A DNA stretch of 64,000 nt, taken from assembly GCA_037126765.1 (NCBI GenBank), contig JBBCBC010000001.1:21346622-21410621 (forward strand), read 5' to 3'. Positions 42,416 to 55,059 of the stretch are shown piece by piece; the first letter of the stretch is position 1; each line of letters starts with the position of its first letter. Both the position numbers and the translations under genes were made by a program. Below the pieces are notes generated by a model. It saw only the letters and a program-made list of their open reading frames with translations, was not told where the DNA came from and did no database searches. This stretch comes from Stenogyne calaminthoides. Taxonomy: Eukaryota; Streptophyta; Magnoliopsida; Lamiales; Lamiaceae.

Positions 42416-43969
42416 TGTTAGTGTTAGTGTCCTAGAGACAATCCATTGTAAGGACATAATACTCATATAATATTCAGTATTGGTTTAATATTATTGTTTG
42501 TTTAATATTAAATGTATGGCGTTACACTCATTAGAATACTATGTTTGATTGTTTGCATTTATTCTTATATGTGTTCCCTTGAGTCACTGCTGTCATTGAG
42601 TGAGTGAGAACTCAGATGACTTAAGCATGATTCTTAAATGGCCCCAATCGAGGATCATCAAGAATGGGATATTGATGATGTAATAGAGATTGGTGTGCGA
42701 TCTGCATCATACTCTTAGAGAGTGTAGTAAGATCTCACTTACTACGAGATACTAGGTATCTCATGATGGATGCACAAATACCTTAGAGGGTATTGGTATA
42801 CCCATCCGAGAAACCGTTTGATGTAGTTCCACTATATGTGTCTACGGGTGTCTCGATTAGTGGGAGTGATGCGATACTCCTTTGACTTGAGGTCAATACA
42901 CACGACATGTGTGGAGTGATGAACTTTGACCATGATCGACGCTTACACCCGTCTATGGGTAGATATGACTTGGATTGTATTCATCACGAAGTGCATGTGC
43001 GTGGTAGTTGAGCCAAGAAAAAGATTCATTCCTCAAAGTGGATTTAGAGAGAATACTCATCTTCTCATCATAATTGGATCTAAGTCATTGGCCAATGCAC
43101 GTCAACTTAGACATTCAAATAACTTCATCATGTTCAAGACTAATCGAGTATTCGTGAATGAAAGGAGGAAATCGCAATTGCCCACGTTTCAGTTACATGT
43201 AGTTGCATGTTTCTCGCAACGTACCTCATATATTGAGAATGTCTGATTTATTGACTAGGGTTCAATTAAGACCGTTAGTTTGACTAATCGCTCGGTATAT
43301 GAGGGTCTATGGGTCACACAACAAGTAGTTCCCTTTTATGGATTATAGTTGGTTGATTAAATATTAAATTGGATTTAATATTTAATTTATGGAGAAGTAA
43401 TTAATAATAGATTAATTTGGAATTAATTATTATTAATAATATTTAATATTTAATTAAATTTGATTTAATTAAATAAGAATTCCCAATAATTATATTTGGA
43501 ATATAATTGTAGGATTTAATGCATATGAAAATAAATCGTAGAGATTTTCATATAAGGCATTTAAATCCGTAGAGATTTATATTTAGGGAATTAAATTAAA
43601 AGGAATTAATTTAATTCAAGATTAGGGATTTTATTTCCCTAATTGGGCTAGCTTAGTGTTTAAGTTGGGCCTCCCTATATATACAAACTCCAGAGAATTC
43701 ACAAACAACGTTACTTCATATTTTCTCCATAAGATCTAGAGTTTGGATTTTTCTAGCAAGTCTGTCTCGGGATTCAACGCTGGCAAATCCGTGCAAGTCT
43801 ATAATCGGGGATTACGTGGATACCGTAGTAGAGAAATCTGCGCTCAACCTACTGTAAGATTTCTCGTTATGATTATTGTAATTTGTATGCAATTAACTGT
43901 TCGTTGTTGGTGAACTTAATTTCCGCTGCGCATGTGATTACGTGTTTTACGTGCATCTAGAGTCCAACA
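42416..43969 (+). repeat. 5' LTR of element E (1,554 bp)
   Basis: Starts TGTTAGTGTCCTAGAG and ends AGAGTCCAACA. TATA box CTATATATAC at about 43675. The transcript start is probably near 43700, where an 'actccagagaattc' leader begins. The frame 42926-43246 inside it is fortuitous. Confidence 0.85.
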
Positions 43970-43970
43970 G

Positions 43971-43982
43971 TGGTATCAGAGC
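43971..43982 (+). other. Primer-binding site of element E
   Basis: TGGTATCAGAGC one base after the LTR end, complementary to initiator Met tRNA. Confidence 0.9.
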
Positions 43983-44199
43983 TCCATGCTCTTGATTTAA
44001 TTGCATATTTAATGTTTTATATTAAAAGTTTTTTAATATAATGGTACGATTGAGTTTGACGTCAACCGCACCGGATTATTGTTTATTTGTTGGGCGTGGG
44101 GTTTGCTTTGTTTGACAAAGCAGATGGTTTTATTAAAACCACCCACTTTGTCTTCCTCGTCACTCGTCCCCAAATTTAGGGTTTTTCGAAAACCCCAAA

Positions 44200-44700
44200 T
44201 TGCCTGATTCAACGTCGCTCGGTTGGGGGCGGAGACCTGCGGCCCGTCGCTAGGCGATAGCCATGCGGACCCGCTCGCCCATCGCGACGGCGGCGCAACC
44301 TCATCCTGTTTCCCCTATTTGCGACTCGTCGCACCCTGGCTACAAATCTTCGATTGGCACGATTCTCGAAGCGAAGGCGGTTCACCGTCGTCATCTTCGG
44401 TGTGTCGTTTCACTCCCTAATTAAGTCGGCAGAGGCGTTTGTTCTTCGATTAAAATTGCTTGGAGCGATTCATCGATTGCGCGAAGCCAAGTGGCGGCGG
44501 TGATGCATCTGCGCGCCTAGGGCGGCGCGGTGAGATCGTCCGCGCTCAAGGTCCGGCATCGATGGACCGTTGGTTCTGGTTATTGTGTTCATTGCGAAAC
44601 TTGGTCGATCCATTGGCGTTGCCAATGGCAGCATTCACTTTGGTCTTGACTCTTTTCGTTCCGGATGTTTGTTGCTCTTGTTGATTCGATTGATTGTTTA
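44200..44700 (+). other. GC-rich block in the E leader
   Basis: A GC-rich island in AT-rich flanks, with short overlapping frames on both strands (44209-44394 minus; 44223-44420 and 44460-44684 plus). No domain is recognised. It could be captured host sequence or an unusual leader. Confidence 0.3.
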
Positions 44701-45193
44701 TGACCCTATTTGATTGTTTCCTGGTTGATTGCTCTTAAACGATGAATCTGGAAATTTTGTTTTGGGGTATGGACATTTTGGAACTGCTCGAATTGTTCAG
44801 ATTGGATCTGTTTTGGAAGGGTGATGATGTGGGAGGGCTGTTTTGCAAATTTTATTTGAGACAGGCCCTCCCGTGTAAATTTAGAAATTGCACCTGAGCC
44901 CATAACAATAAAACAATTAAAATTTAATTTTATAAATTAATTTGAATTAATTTAAAAATTGCTTATTGGTTGAACCAGAATAATTAATTGGATTAATTAT
45001 TTAAAGTCGAATTAAAATTGGATTTTAAAATTCGGTTTAAAAGAAATTATTAAATCCCACTGTTTAACTAATTTTAATTAATTCGTTAACGTCTTTATAG
45101 TCCACATTATAAATGTTTGGGTAGGCGGCACCCAATAATTGTAGGACCGTATTAATTGTTTGTGTAGACGGCACCCATATAAGTGTTAGTCCG

Positions 45194-47196
45194 TGTTGGT
45201 CCCGGTGCTAACGAGTCTTACACGTGTATGGGGGGAATACACGTGTTCAGTGATTTTTAAAAACTTTTCTTCACTGAGGTCAGATGGGTCAGGTTGTCCT
45301 GATGATTTGGCCATGAGAAGCACATATCGCCCTGAGTCAAAGTCTACGAGACAATCGATCTGAAGCCGCTTTTCGAAGCCTCGAGATAATCCCAATCGAG
45401 CTGAGTTTTCGGAGATCTGAGTTTGCTTGGATCGATAACTATCTTCTTGAACCCTCGATGAGTGAGTTCGATTTGGTAACTATCTGTTTCTAGCTACTCG
45501 GATGTCTTGAAATGGTTGGCCCTAAGTTTAAACTCGTTTTTAGCTTTCTTTGAAAACCTTCCTTTTAATGAAATAGTGATTAAGGTCATGATTCGATTTA
45601 GATGCAAGTTCGATGGATTGATTCCAACCCCAGAATATCGGTGAAAATATGCTTTCGATTAAAGATATGCAACGGATAATCAATGCGAGCGAAAAAATTT
45701 AAACAACCACAAACAATTTATAGTGGTTCAGAGACTTAAGCTCCTACGTCCACTCTCTCTGACCTTTCAGATAAATTCCTTAACCACTTCCTAAGGTCTT
45801 CTGTCTACCTCAATGTAGTTTACTAACCTTTTTACTTTGAGCTTTCTGACTACCACCTTGTAGTTTACTTACTCAAACACACACAAGCTTTCTGACTATC
45901 CAAGATAGTTTACTCACTTATTCTCTAGAGTTTTCTGACTACCTCAATGTAGTTTACTAACTCTTTACAACTCCAACTCACCAACAATCACACTCAAACT
46001 ACCTTATAAAGGGTTTGGGGTTTCTTGGTTGGTTTCCAACTAGGATGAGATATCCTTTACAATTAAGTACAATGCAAAGGCTAGGATATCTCTACTAAGC
46101 TTTGGATATATCTTATCAAACTAGGCTTAGTGAATGAGCTCTCTTCAATGTAAAGCACTTGGGAAATTCTTGGGTTTTCGAGTGCTTCAACTTGCAATAA
46201 TAAGTTTGAGCTCTTGAGTTCCTTACAAATTTCCTGTAACCTTCAATGTAGAGGGTCACTAGTATTTATAGGCAATCACCAAGGTCACTCTTGAAAAACT
46301 ATCCGTTGGAAGAGATAGCTTCATGAGTTTCCTCTTATGGTGTGTGATGAACGGCTATTTTTAGGGTTTGAATACTCCCTTGCATGTTTTAGGTAATATG
46401 CTTTTCATGCAGCCACTCACCACTTTTTGCAGTCTGGAACATAGTACTACTGACATGCTTCAGTGACCTGTCGCTTTCAGTGTCAGTAAAGTACAGTGAT
46501 GTCTTCTTCTGATTGGCTCTTGTCTTCAGTAAATGTAGACAAACATAACGGCTCTTTTTTGTCAATATCTCTGAGTGATATAACCTTAACAACACTTAGT
46601 TTTAGTTCATTTTGTCTGCATGAGAATGTCTTGGGCAATATCTATTTTTCTAAGTATTCGTGTTTTTCTCAGTTTTGTATCCTTCAGATAGATATTATTC
46701 AGTGCCTCGGAACATTCAGGTTATACTGAGCATTTAGTAGATTACTGAGTCTTCAGTAACTACTGTGACTTCAGTATCTTCAGTCTTCAGAGTCTTCTGA
46801 GTCTTCAGTGTCTTCTGAGTCTTCAGAGATATACTGACTGATATACTGAGTCTTCATACTGAGTCTTCAGTTTCTCAGTCTCGTACTGAGACTTCAGTTT
46901 CTTAGTCTCATACTGAGTCTTCAGTTTCTCAGTCTCATACTGAGTCTTCAGTTTCTCAGTTTCATACTGAAACTTCAGTTTCTCAGTCTCATACTGAAAC
47001 TTCAGAAACTTACTGAGTTCTTCAGAATCTTCAGAATCTAACCTGATCTATATCTGCTGACTATACATGGTGCAGATAACATCCTGAACACTCTAAACTG
47101 AATCCTGACTCATATATCAAGATTATCCTGAACATGTCATACTCAGGGGTTTTGGGATCTAATCAAAATCTTCTTTATTAAATTCATCTCCCAACA
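45194..47196 (-). repeat. 3' LTR of element B (2,003 bp)
   Basis: Starts TGTTGGTCCCGG and ends CTCCCAACA on the plus strand; the minus-strand purine tract AAAAAGGGGGAAAT adjoins at 47197-47210. A minus-strand TATA box (CCTATAAATACT) lies at 46262-46273. It contains two arrays: 'ctaccttgtagtttact'-like units (45790-46000) and a CTGAG/TCAG array (46740-47040). Confidence 0.85.
46740..47040. repeat. TCAG/CTGA minisatellite in the B LTR
   Basis: Units of about 37 bp such as 'cagtttctcagtctcatact' followed by 'gagtcttcag' repeat about seven times, grading into shorter 'agtcttctgagtcttcag' units. Almost every 6-bp window contains TCAG or CTGA. Confidence 0.8.
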
Positions 47197-47635
47197 ATTT
47201 CCCCCTTTTTGATGATGCCAAAACCATCTTGTTACAAAAACACTTAACCTATACTCAGGTTTCAGTTTTTCCTATTACAATCCAAGAATGGCAAATCTCC
47301 CAACAAATTCACAACAAATTCATCACAATGGCATATCAAATATAAAGACATGTAAAAAGATAATGAGATATTATCTTTGAGCATAAAGATAAAGTTTCAT
47401 TGATTGTAGAAAAAGAAGTTACATATTACAATGAACTTATCAGAAACAAAAACAAAAACTAAAGAAGTTACAAAGAGTCTTCAGTCTTTGGTCTTCAGTC
47501 CTCTTCAATCTTGAGCTTCAGCTCTTCATTCTTCTTCAACCTCATCCACAGGCACCTCCAGGTTGAACATCCCATAATATCTCTTCTTCAATGCATCTCT
47601 TTCCTTGATGATATCTGGGTTGTTTCCTGTCAGCC

Positions 47636-48295
47636 CTAACTGGATGCATACTGAGCAATTTCTTGATATATGGCTGTCTCATTCACCAAGCCATTCTCTA
47701 GTCTAGGAGCAGGGTATGTGTATGGACCAGGGGCAGTAATCTGTGTATTACCTTCATCCACAAGATTAATCCAACTATGTAAGTACTTTGGATAGAAGGT
47801 TAACAGATAATCAATGAAGGCTTCATTTGAATCTGAGCTTGTCCCCCTCCATTCTCTCAGAACTTCATAATAAAACCAGAAGGTTCTCTTTATTTCTTCC
47901 CAGGCATCATTGAATTGGATAGGCATCCATTTATCAATGTGCGGACACTTTTGAGTTTTAGCAGTCCCCCTCCTTTTGCTCAGGAATTTCTTGAAACCAC
48001 TTCTGCGCTTCTGCTCTTCTTCTTTCTTTTTCCTTATTAAAGGAACTCCTGATACTGAGGCAACAGTTTTCTTCTGTTGTTCCACCTGAAGTGATTTCAG
48101 AGCTTTCCTAGTGTTGAAGACTTCCTTTTCAGCTTCCTCTTCATACTCTTCAAAGTCCATTATCAGCTTTCTTTGAGTAGCTTTAGAAGCTTTAGCTCTT
48201 TTCTTTTCAGGTTCAACAAATGCCACAGCCTTTCTCTTGATTGGTTGTTCTGCACCGGCTTGGCTTGTTTCCACTTTCCACCCTTCTTCTACCAC
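47636..48295 (-). pseudogene. Element B env-position gene, C-terminal part
   Basis: A 219-codon frame with a basic start (KKRAKASKATQRKLIMDFEE) and globular end (HIDKWMPIQFNDAWEEIKRT, FIDYLLTFYPKYLHSWINLV). It aligns in position and pattern with element A 12199-12915. A frame overlap with 48213-48548 marks an indel. Function unknown. Confidence 0.6.
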
Positions 48296-48548
48296 TCAGT
48301 TTTTCAGCAATGACTTCTTGCATTGTTTCCTCATAAACATGAGTGTAGATAGGCTTTTCCACTTGCTTGGATTTGAGCTTTTCAGTGGCTTCAACTTCCT
48401 TTAAGGCTTCAACAACATTTTTCTTTTCAGCCTCTTTGTCTGTCTTTCTCTTCAAAGTGTGTGCCAATAACTTCTTCAGCTCGGCTCCTAGCCTTTCCCC
48501 CTTCTTGGCACCATACCTTGGAAGAAGTTGAGACAGTGCAGTGTCCAT
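48213..48548 (-). pseudogene. Element B env-position gene, linker part
   Basis: A basic/acidic linker (LKKLLAHTLKRKTDKEAEKK, VEALKEVEATEKLKSKQVEK). It probably continues from 48573 upstream and into 47636-48295 downstream through frame changes. Confidence 0.5.
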
Positions 48549-48572
48549 GTGATATTGCTCTTTGCTGACACT

Positions 48573-50171
48573 TCACACTTCTCCAGCCAACTGGTCTTGC
48601 TCTTCCTCCAGCCTCATCAAGTGGTTCTTAGCCACAGAGAACTCTTCAGACAATGGTGCAAACTGATTAGAGAAGACATCTTTCAGCATCTCTGTCATCT
48701 TGGTCATGAGCAGGGAGCCCATTTCCTCAACAACATTTTTGATCAGTTGATCATTCTTCTCCACCAGCTTGGCTTCTAGAAATGAAGTCCTCTCCTGATA
48801 CATTTGCTTCATCTCTGTGCTCAGTTCAACCTTTACTCCATCTACCTTCCCTTCAATGGCAGTCATCTTGTCATTCAGAGATGTCTGAAGTTGCATCAGG
48901 TCTGAAGTAGAACTCAGATTCTCTATCTTCAGGGATTGGTTGGCCAATGCTTCTTCAATCTGAGCAACTTTTTCAACAATTGGCACAACCTTATCCAGCT
49001 TGTCCTCAATGGGACTGAAGTCAATCTCTGGAGCATATATGACTTGTTGTTTCTCCTGAGCTGGTTGCTCCGCCTGAGCCTCAGTCTCCACCTGAGCTTC
49101 AGTATCCACCTGAGCCTCAGTCTGCATATCATACATAACAGAATTAAAGATAGAAACTTCAGTAGCCTTGACATAATGTTTAGTAGTGCCAAAAGTTACC
49201 TGAAGAGTACTAACTTCAGTCTGAGGATGTGTGATATCAGGCTGTCCAGCATCAGTACTTTCCTTCTCCAATTGAGATTGCTTCTCAACATTCCCATGTT
49301 GATCCCCTTTATGATCTTTATCTTTGGAGCTCGGGGCACCAACATCAGCTTCCCTCCTTTCAGCAACCTTTTTCCTGACCAACTCATCAAAATCTGAGAC
49401 TTTCATCCGGAGCTTGGTCTTCCTGAATCCTGAGAACTGAGTCAGCACTGCAGTTTCTTCATTCCACCAGTCCTCTCCTCTAAATGAGGCAATGTTGAGC
49501 ATTTCAGGCAATGTCTGGTTCAGAATGTAGACTGTTGTCCTCAGTCTAAAGAAGAGATCCTGAAGGTCAGGATATGAGCTCATCTCAGGGTACCTGTCCA
49601 ATATGAACTGTTCCCCCTTGCTGCGCCACTCAGTCTCTTCTGCTTTGCCCTTCTTCAGCTTCGGGCTCTCAGGTTCAGTAGGAATGGCTTCAGGTGCTGA
49701 GGGATCAAAGAATGGATCACTCAGGAGCTCATCAAGATTCAGTAGCTCCTGAGACTCAGCTTGGTCTGAGGTTTGAGCAGGTATCTCCACAGTAGAAACC
49801 TGAGCTTGTTCTGAGGTCTGAGGTCCCTTGAATATTTCTTGAGAAAAATTGTCTGAGCTCAGTGATGTCTCAAGAACCTCAGAGAACACTTGTTCCTCAG
49901 TTTGCTCTTCTGCAGTAGACACAACCTGAGCCAGTACTTGTAATGATGATTTCTGACCTTGCTGGCCCTCAGGTTGTACTTCTTCAGGTTCACTCACCTC
50001 CTCCTCAGTGGAAATATGAATTCTTTTGCGCTTGGGAGCCAGAGCTTTCTTCTTCAGGGCTTCTCCCTTCTCCCTCTTCACCTCCATCAAAGCCTTCCCC
50101 CTGGCTTGATGGGCTTCTTCAGCAGCTCCTTCTGCAGCAGTTTCCACTTTCTTCTCTTTCTTTCCCTTCAA
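48573..50171 (-). pseudogene. Element B env-position gene, 532-codon central frame
   Basis: The longest intact frame in the window. An N-terminal lysine/glutamate-rich segment (KEKKVETAAEGAAEEAHQAR, APKRKRIHISTEEEVSEPEE) precedes an acidic Ser/Gln-rich linker. A TEAQ-repeat stretch (QVDTEAQVETEAQAEQPAQ) leads into a C-terminal coiled coil of about 130 residues (EKVAQIEEALANQSLKIENL, KLVEKNDQLIKNVVEEMG). A frameshift at the T6 run near 50238 separates it from the N-terminal domain; the true protein would start at 50961. There are no obvious catalytic motifs, signal peptide or membrane segment. Confidence 0.65.
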
Positions 50172-50205
50172 AGTCTTCCTTGTAGCAGTTGGCTTGAATA
50201 GGATC

Positions 50206-50961
50206 TTAGACTTTGGAAAGGGTGAGGAGTTGGCAAAAAATGTCTCCTTCCTCTCTGCACATCTCCAAAATGAAGGCTATTTTGGTTGCATGAAGAATTT
50301 TGTCTTTGATTACCACCGAACCATCCTCCTTCTTGATCTGCTTCGCTTGGTCACTCACCACTCTGATTAAATATCTCAACCAATTGAAATCAGTGGTGGG
50401 TGAGTCCTCTATAGCCGCCATCAACCTCAACTTTGGCGTACTTATTTGTTCAAAACTGTCGGATCGACTCATTATGCACTTACTAACAATATCCAGTAAA
50501 ACTCTGTATTTAGGCTTCAAATGCCTTTTATTTAAAGTAACCTCAAACTTAATAGGATGCTCTGTTATCCTATCAAGATATTCTTGTTCCCTACCCAACA
50601 TATACATCGTAGGGTCTTCTCCTCTATTACACAACTCATTTACATCATTTAAATTCTTTAGAATTATATACAACTCCCTCACAAAATCGATGTATTTTGA
50701 GCTATACTCCAAGTGATAAACTGTAATTTGAGACTCAATACAGTCCTCATCGTTTATTTTCAGATTTGAGATAAATTCGATTACCTCCTTTGAATATTCC
50801 GTCTCTGGTTGATTTGCAACCAGGTTTGTAAGCTTCGCGACCCGTATCATGTGCAACGCCTCTTCTTCATGGGTTGCATTTGATGAACTCTCGAGCGAAA
50901 CAACATACTCGTACCACGGTTTGTTGGAAATAACGAGTTTATCATAGACGGAGAAAGTCAT
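50206..50961 (-). pseudogene. Element B env-position gene, conserved N-terminal domain
   Basis: Starts at ATG 50961 (MTFSVYDKLVISNKPWYEYV). The block HLKPKYRVLLDIVSKCIM, followed by LMAAIEDSPTTDFNWLRYL, matches the A copy (RRKYRLLFEIVSKVIFG, VMTAITEKTPYMNWMGLF). Such conservation between elements with unrelated LTRs suggests a selected function in the past. The frame breaks at a homopolymer near 50238. The AT-rich 50962-51430 spacer precedes it on the coding strand. Confidence 0.7.
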
Positions 50962-51387
50962 TTTGAAGGATTTTTTTGGGTGTAGGGTTTTGAGAATGAT
51001 GAAGGTTTTCTGGGCAAAAGATAGGTTTTTAGTTGCAGAGTGTTTTGAGAACGAAGTCTTTTGAAATGGGGCTTTGAATGAATTCTCAAAGAATATATAG
51101 AATTGATTCGTGGGAAATCGTATAGATTTGAATAAATCAACGGTTGAGATTAAACACCGACTAATCGGGTATATGAAAGGACGATTTCACGAATAATACG
51201 CCGCCATTTTAACCTTATTAGTGATTAATGAACAGTGCAATTAATTACTGTTCCTGCAAACCATTGACCTCCTTCGGGTATTTCAAAGGTCCCGCCCAAA
51301 TATTCCCTTCAGGTGTTTTGGTATTTATTGCCAATGATTACTGAGCTTCAGTTAGGCAATAAATGCATTGCAGGAGTCATTACTTCT

Positions 51388-53720
51388 TCAGACTAATTTC
51401 CCTCTATCAGTCTTACTGAGTTTTGACCTTGATAAAATGTCGATTATAATCTTAAATCTTGAATCAGTCGATGTGATCTCTTTAATCTTGAGCGGATCGA
51501 TTATAATCTTGAAATCTTGATCTTGATATATCCGAGTTTCCCAAGACTCGATTTCATTATTTCCCATTTTATCCCGAAGTTTCTCGAGAGAATCTCGAAA
51601 AACATCATGCATCCGAAAACCTTCAATTTTTCGATTTGCTCTATACACTGGATCCAACATCCCTAATTCAACCGGATAATTCACGAAATCTTGATTCAAA
51701 TGCAAAGGTTTAGTCAAGATATCGACTCTCTCTTTATCGATATGAATCTTCTCCATCCCGATGTCTTTCTTCTCAACATGATCTCGATGAAGTGATGTCG
51801 ATATCCACATGCTTGCATCGGTGTGCAATACAGATTTTGTGTAATAATAATAACACTATTATTTTAAAAAAAATATAGGTACTTCATTGGCTATAATCTT
51901 ATAATCCCTCAATTGTTGTGCGAGCGAAAGAATATGTGCTGTGACTTCCCTGCGACCATGTATTCACCCGATGAGTCTTGGTACATCTTGAGGTCCTGTT
52001 TCTTTTGAAAACCATGATATCGACTTACTTCCAAGAAATTGACAAGTTCTGTGGTAGACTTCTGTCAATTCTACATCCTCCATAATCGACATCCCGAATA
52101 ACCGGTTAATTCAAGGTTATCATCGATTTGGATACCATAATCCTCTATTAACATTGCCCTTAAGATATTTCAAGATCTTTTTGGCGACCTCCATGTGACT
52201 AAATTTAGGATTAGCTTGATATTTTGCACATATCCCAACAAAGAAAGGTTATATCGAGCCTACTTGTCGTGAGATATAGCGATGATCCAATGATCCATCT
52301 ATAATCGGTGTGACTTCTTGATTTGCCTTGAGATCGAGATCCATCTTGTAGTTAGTATTCATGGGAATTCTAATCGCATTGCAATTTTGTACACCATACT
52401 TTGCAATCAGATCTCTGGTGTACTTTGCTTGGTTGATGAAGATTTCTTCCTTAGTCTGTTTCACCTGATGTCCAAGAAAGAAATTCATCTCCCCATCATT
52501 GATATCTCAAACTTTCCTTTCATCGATTAGAAAACTTTTCACAAACCGATGATTTGGAGATCCAAATATGATGTCATCTACATAAATCAACAAGTAAGAT
52601 ATCTTCCCCATCTTCTATCCCGAACAAGGTCCTATCAACAGTTCCTTTGATAAAACCATGGTCGAAGAAACCGAAAAGAGTATCATACCATGCTCGGGTG
52701 CTTGCTTAAGACCATACAAGGCTTTTTTCTCGAGCACAGAAACTTGGTCATTTCATGCGAAACCGGAGGTTGTTCCACATAAACCTCTTCCTTAAGCACA
52801 CCATTCGAAATGCACTTTTCACATCCATCCGATGGTCATGAATTTCATGTGGGCAGCATATGCAAGAAACAATCGATGGCTTCTAGTCTTGCAACAGTGC
52901 AAAGGTTTCATCATAATCCAAGCCTTCTTCTTGGGAATAACCTTGTGCAACTAAATTTGCCTTGTTTCTTACAATGTTGTTGTTCTCATCTCTTATATTC
53001 TTGAACACCCACTTGGTTCCAATCACATTGTGCCTCTTGGAGTTCTATCTACTAGCTCCCAAACTTAATTCCTTGAGAATTGATTCACTCTTCTTGCATA
53101 GCAAAGAATCCAAAATGAATCTTGTAGAGCTTCTTCAATCTCAGTAGGTTCCTTTTCTGATAGGAAGCAGCAGAATAGTGCACTTTCACCACGGAACCTT
53201 CTTGTTTTGACACCATCTGTTGGATCACCCACATTCTAACTTGTAGGATGACTATCCAACCATCTTCTTCTGGATGTTCCCCCTTCAATAGTATCCTCAA
53301 CATTAGAAATGTTAGGTTCAGGCAGTTCATTAAATTCAGGGAACAACAGAAAAGGAGAAAGGAATCATCTTCCTCGGGAAATTCCATTGAACATTGTCGA
53401 GAGACATTTGTTCCCCTTTGGTTGATAGATTCGAGAATTTGCCTTTTTGTGACCACATCTTCATTGGCATCACATACACGAGTATGAACCGTGTCTGCTT
53501 CATTAATTCGACTTTTAGTGTGTTGGCTTTCCTTCAGTGGAGAATTTCCATCCTGAGTTTTTCCATCCTGAACTTCTTTGTCTGAGTCTGATTCACTCCA
53601 TTCATAGAAAGTGACTGACTTCTTCTTTTCAGATTCAGAGAATGTTTTATAATTCTTTTTCAGGCTAAGTCTGGTGATTCTCTTGGTCAGTTCTCCTGAA
53701 TCATGTTTCTGTTTCTTCTG
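51388..53720 (-). pseudogene. Element B RNase H and reverse transcriptase, heavily frameshifted
   Basis: RNase H end: RDHVEKKDIGMEKIHIDKER and VDILTKPLHLNQDFVNY near 51650-51780. RT fragment: MNFFLGHQVKQTKEEIFIN and AKYTRDLIAKYGVQNCN (52300-52488). The DNA still aligns with element A at 20400-22100, but single-base deletions or changes occur at most places where A has CTGA or TCAG. This leaves no long frame between 51840 and 53720, in contrast to the long frames on both sides. Confidence 0.75.
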
Positions 53721-53732
53721 AACACAAGTAGA

Positions 53733-54443
53733 TTAATCAAAAACAACATGAGGTGTTTCTTCCACAATAAGAGTCCTACAGTTGTAAACTCTGAAGGCTT
53801 TACTGACTTCAGAATATCCTAAGAATATCCCTTCATCAGCTTTGCTATCAAAAGATTTCAACTGATCTTTACCATTATTGTGTGTGAAACACTTGCAACC
53901 AAACACACGAAAGAAAGAAACAAGAGGCTTCCTTTCATTCCACAGCTCATATGGAGTTTTTCCTTGACTCTTGGTCAGCATGGATCTGTTCTGAGAATAA
54001 CATGCAGTGTTGATAGCTTCAGCCCAAAATCTTTTAGGAATATCAGCTTCAGCTATCATTGTCCTTCCAACTTCTTTCAGAGTCCTGTTTATTCTTTCAG
54101 CAACACCATTTTGTTGTGGGGTCCTTGCAGCTGATGTTTCATGAGTTATTCCATTTACTGCACAATAATCAGATATAATATGATTGATAAACTCAATTCC
54201 TTTATCTGATCTGATTTTGACCACACTTTGATTCTTTTCAGTACTGAGCCTTTTCAGTAGTTCAGGCAGTTTTATCTGAGTCTCTTTCTTACTGAGTAAG
54301 AATATGACCCATGTGTATCTAGAGTAGTCATCAACTACCACAAGTGTATATTTTCTGCCATTTGTGCTCACTGGTGTTACTGGACCAAAAAGATCCATAT
54401 GCAACAGTTGAAGTATTCTTTCAGTAGAAACATCTACTTTGCT
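53733..54443 (-). pseudogene. Element B integrase catalytic core
   Basis: D,D,E residues are visible in MHMDLFGPV, IRSDKGIEF and QQNGVAERINRT. The copia motifs FFRVFGCKCFTHNNGK and DEGIFLGYSEVSKAFRVYN follow. It is continuous for 223 codons. An in-frame TAA at about 54444-54446 separates it from the zinc finger. Confidence 0.9.
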
Positions 54444-54758
54444 TTAGCATGATGCTCTAATTTGTTTTCCTTTTTGACAAGCATCACAAACATGTTCTTT
54501 ACTGAACACTTCATTTGGTATTACAAGTGCTAATCTTGCAAGTTTGTTCAGGGTTTTGAAATTTAGGTGATTCATCCTTTTGTGCCACAACCAACTGGTA
54601 TATGTGGAACTTTTTGCAACCAAACATGTATCTTTAGGAGTTGAACTCCAATCAGCAAGATACACATTTTCTTTTCTAGTACCAGTCAGTAGAATTTTCT
54701 GTGAGGTATCATCTTTCACATAACATATTTGAGAACTCAACATTGAATCCCTTGTCAC
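54444..54758 (-). pseudogene. Element B GAG-pre-integrase zinc finger
   Basis: SWLWHKRMNHLNFKTLNKLA and HVCDACQKGKQIRAS give the H-H-C-C finger that precedes the integrase core. The frame ends at the stop at 54444. Confidence 0.85.
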
Positions 54759-55047
54759 AGAATTGGCTTATAGAAAGCAAGTTATGCTTCAAACCAGATA
54801 CATATGAAACACCATGGATATGGACAGAATCAATTTCAAGAGTTCCATATCCTTCAGTTTGTCCTTTGGAGTTGTCTCCAAATGTGATCTGAGGGCCTCT
54901 TTGCTCAACATAGTCAGTGAGTATTTGCTTATATCCTGTCATATGTCTTGAACATTCACTGTCAAGATACCATACAGCAGGAGCCATTTCATCTCCACTC
55001 ATCAATGTTATGTTGTCTTCATTCAGTTCAGTGCCCTTGTTTTTCAC
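54709..55047 (-). pseudogene. Element B protease with altered active site
   Basis: WYLDSECSRHMTG stands where the family has Asp-Ser-Gly; the third residue is Glu. GVSYVSGLKHNLLSISQFCD follows as expected. The altered triad should destroy protease activity. The frame overlaps the next one, showing an indel near 54730. Confidence 0.85.
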
Positions 55048-55059
55048 CTGAAAAACAGA

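Larger units (their letters stand above)
42416..45193 (+). mobile_element. Element E: LTR retrotransposon, 5' part only
   Basis: 5' LTR, primer-binding site and about 1.2 kb of leader, truncated at 45193 by the LTR of element B. The rest must lie beyond B/D or be lost. The leader has no gag frame. It includes a GC-rich block (44200-44690) with frames that match nothing I recognise. The LTR family also gave the solo LTR at 30289-32049. Confidence 0.75.
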
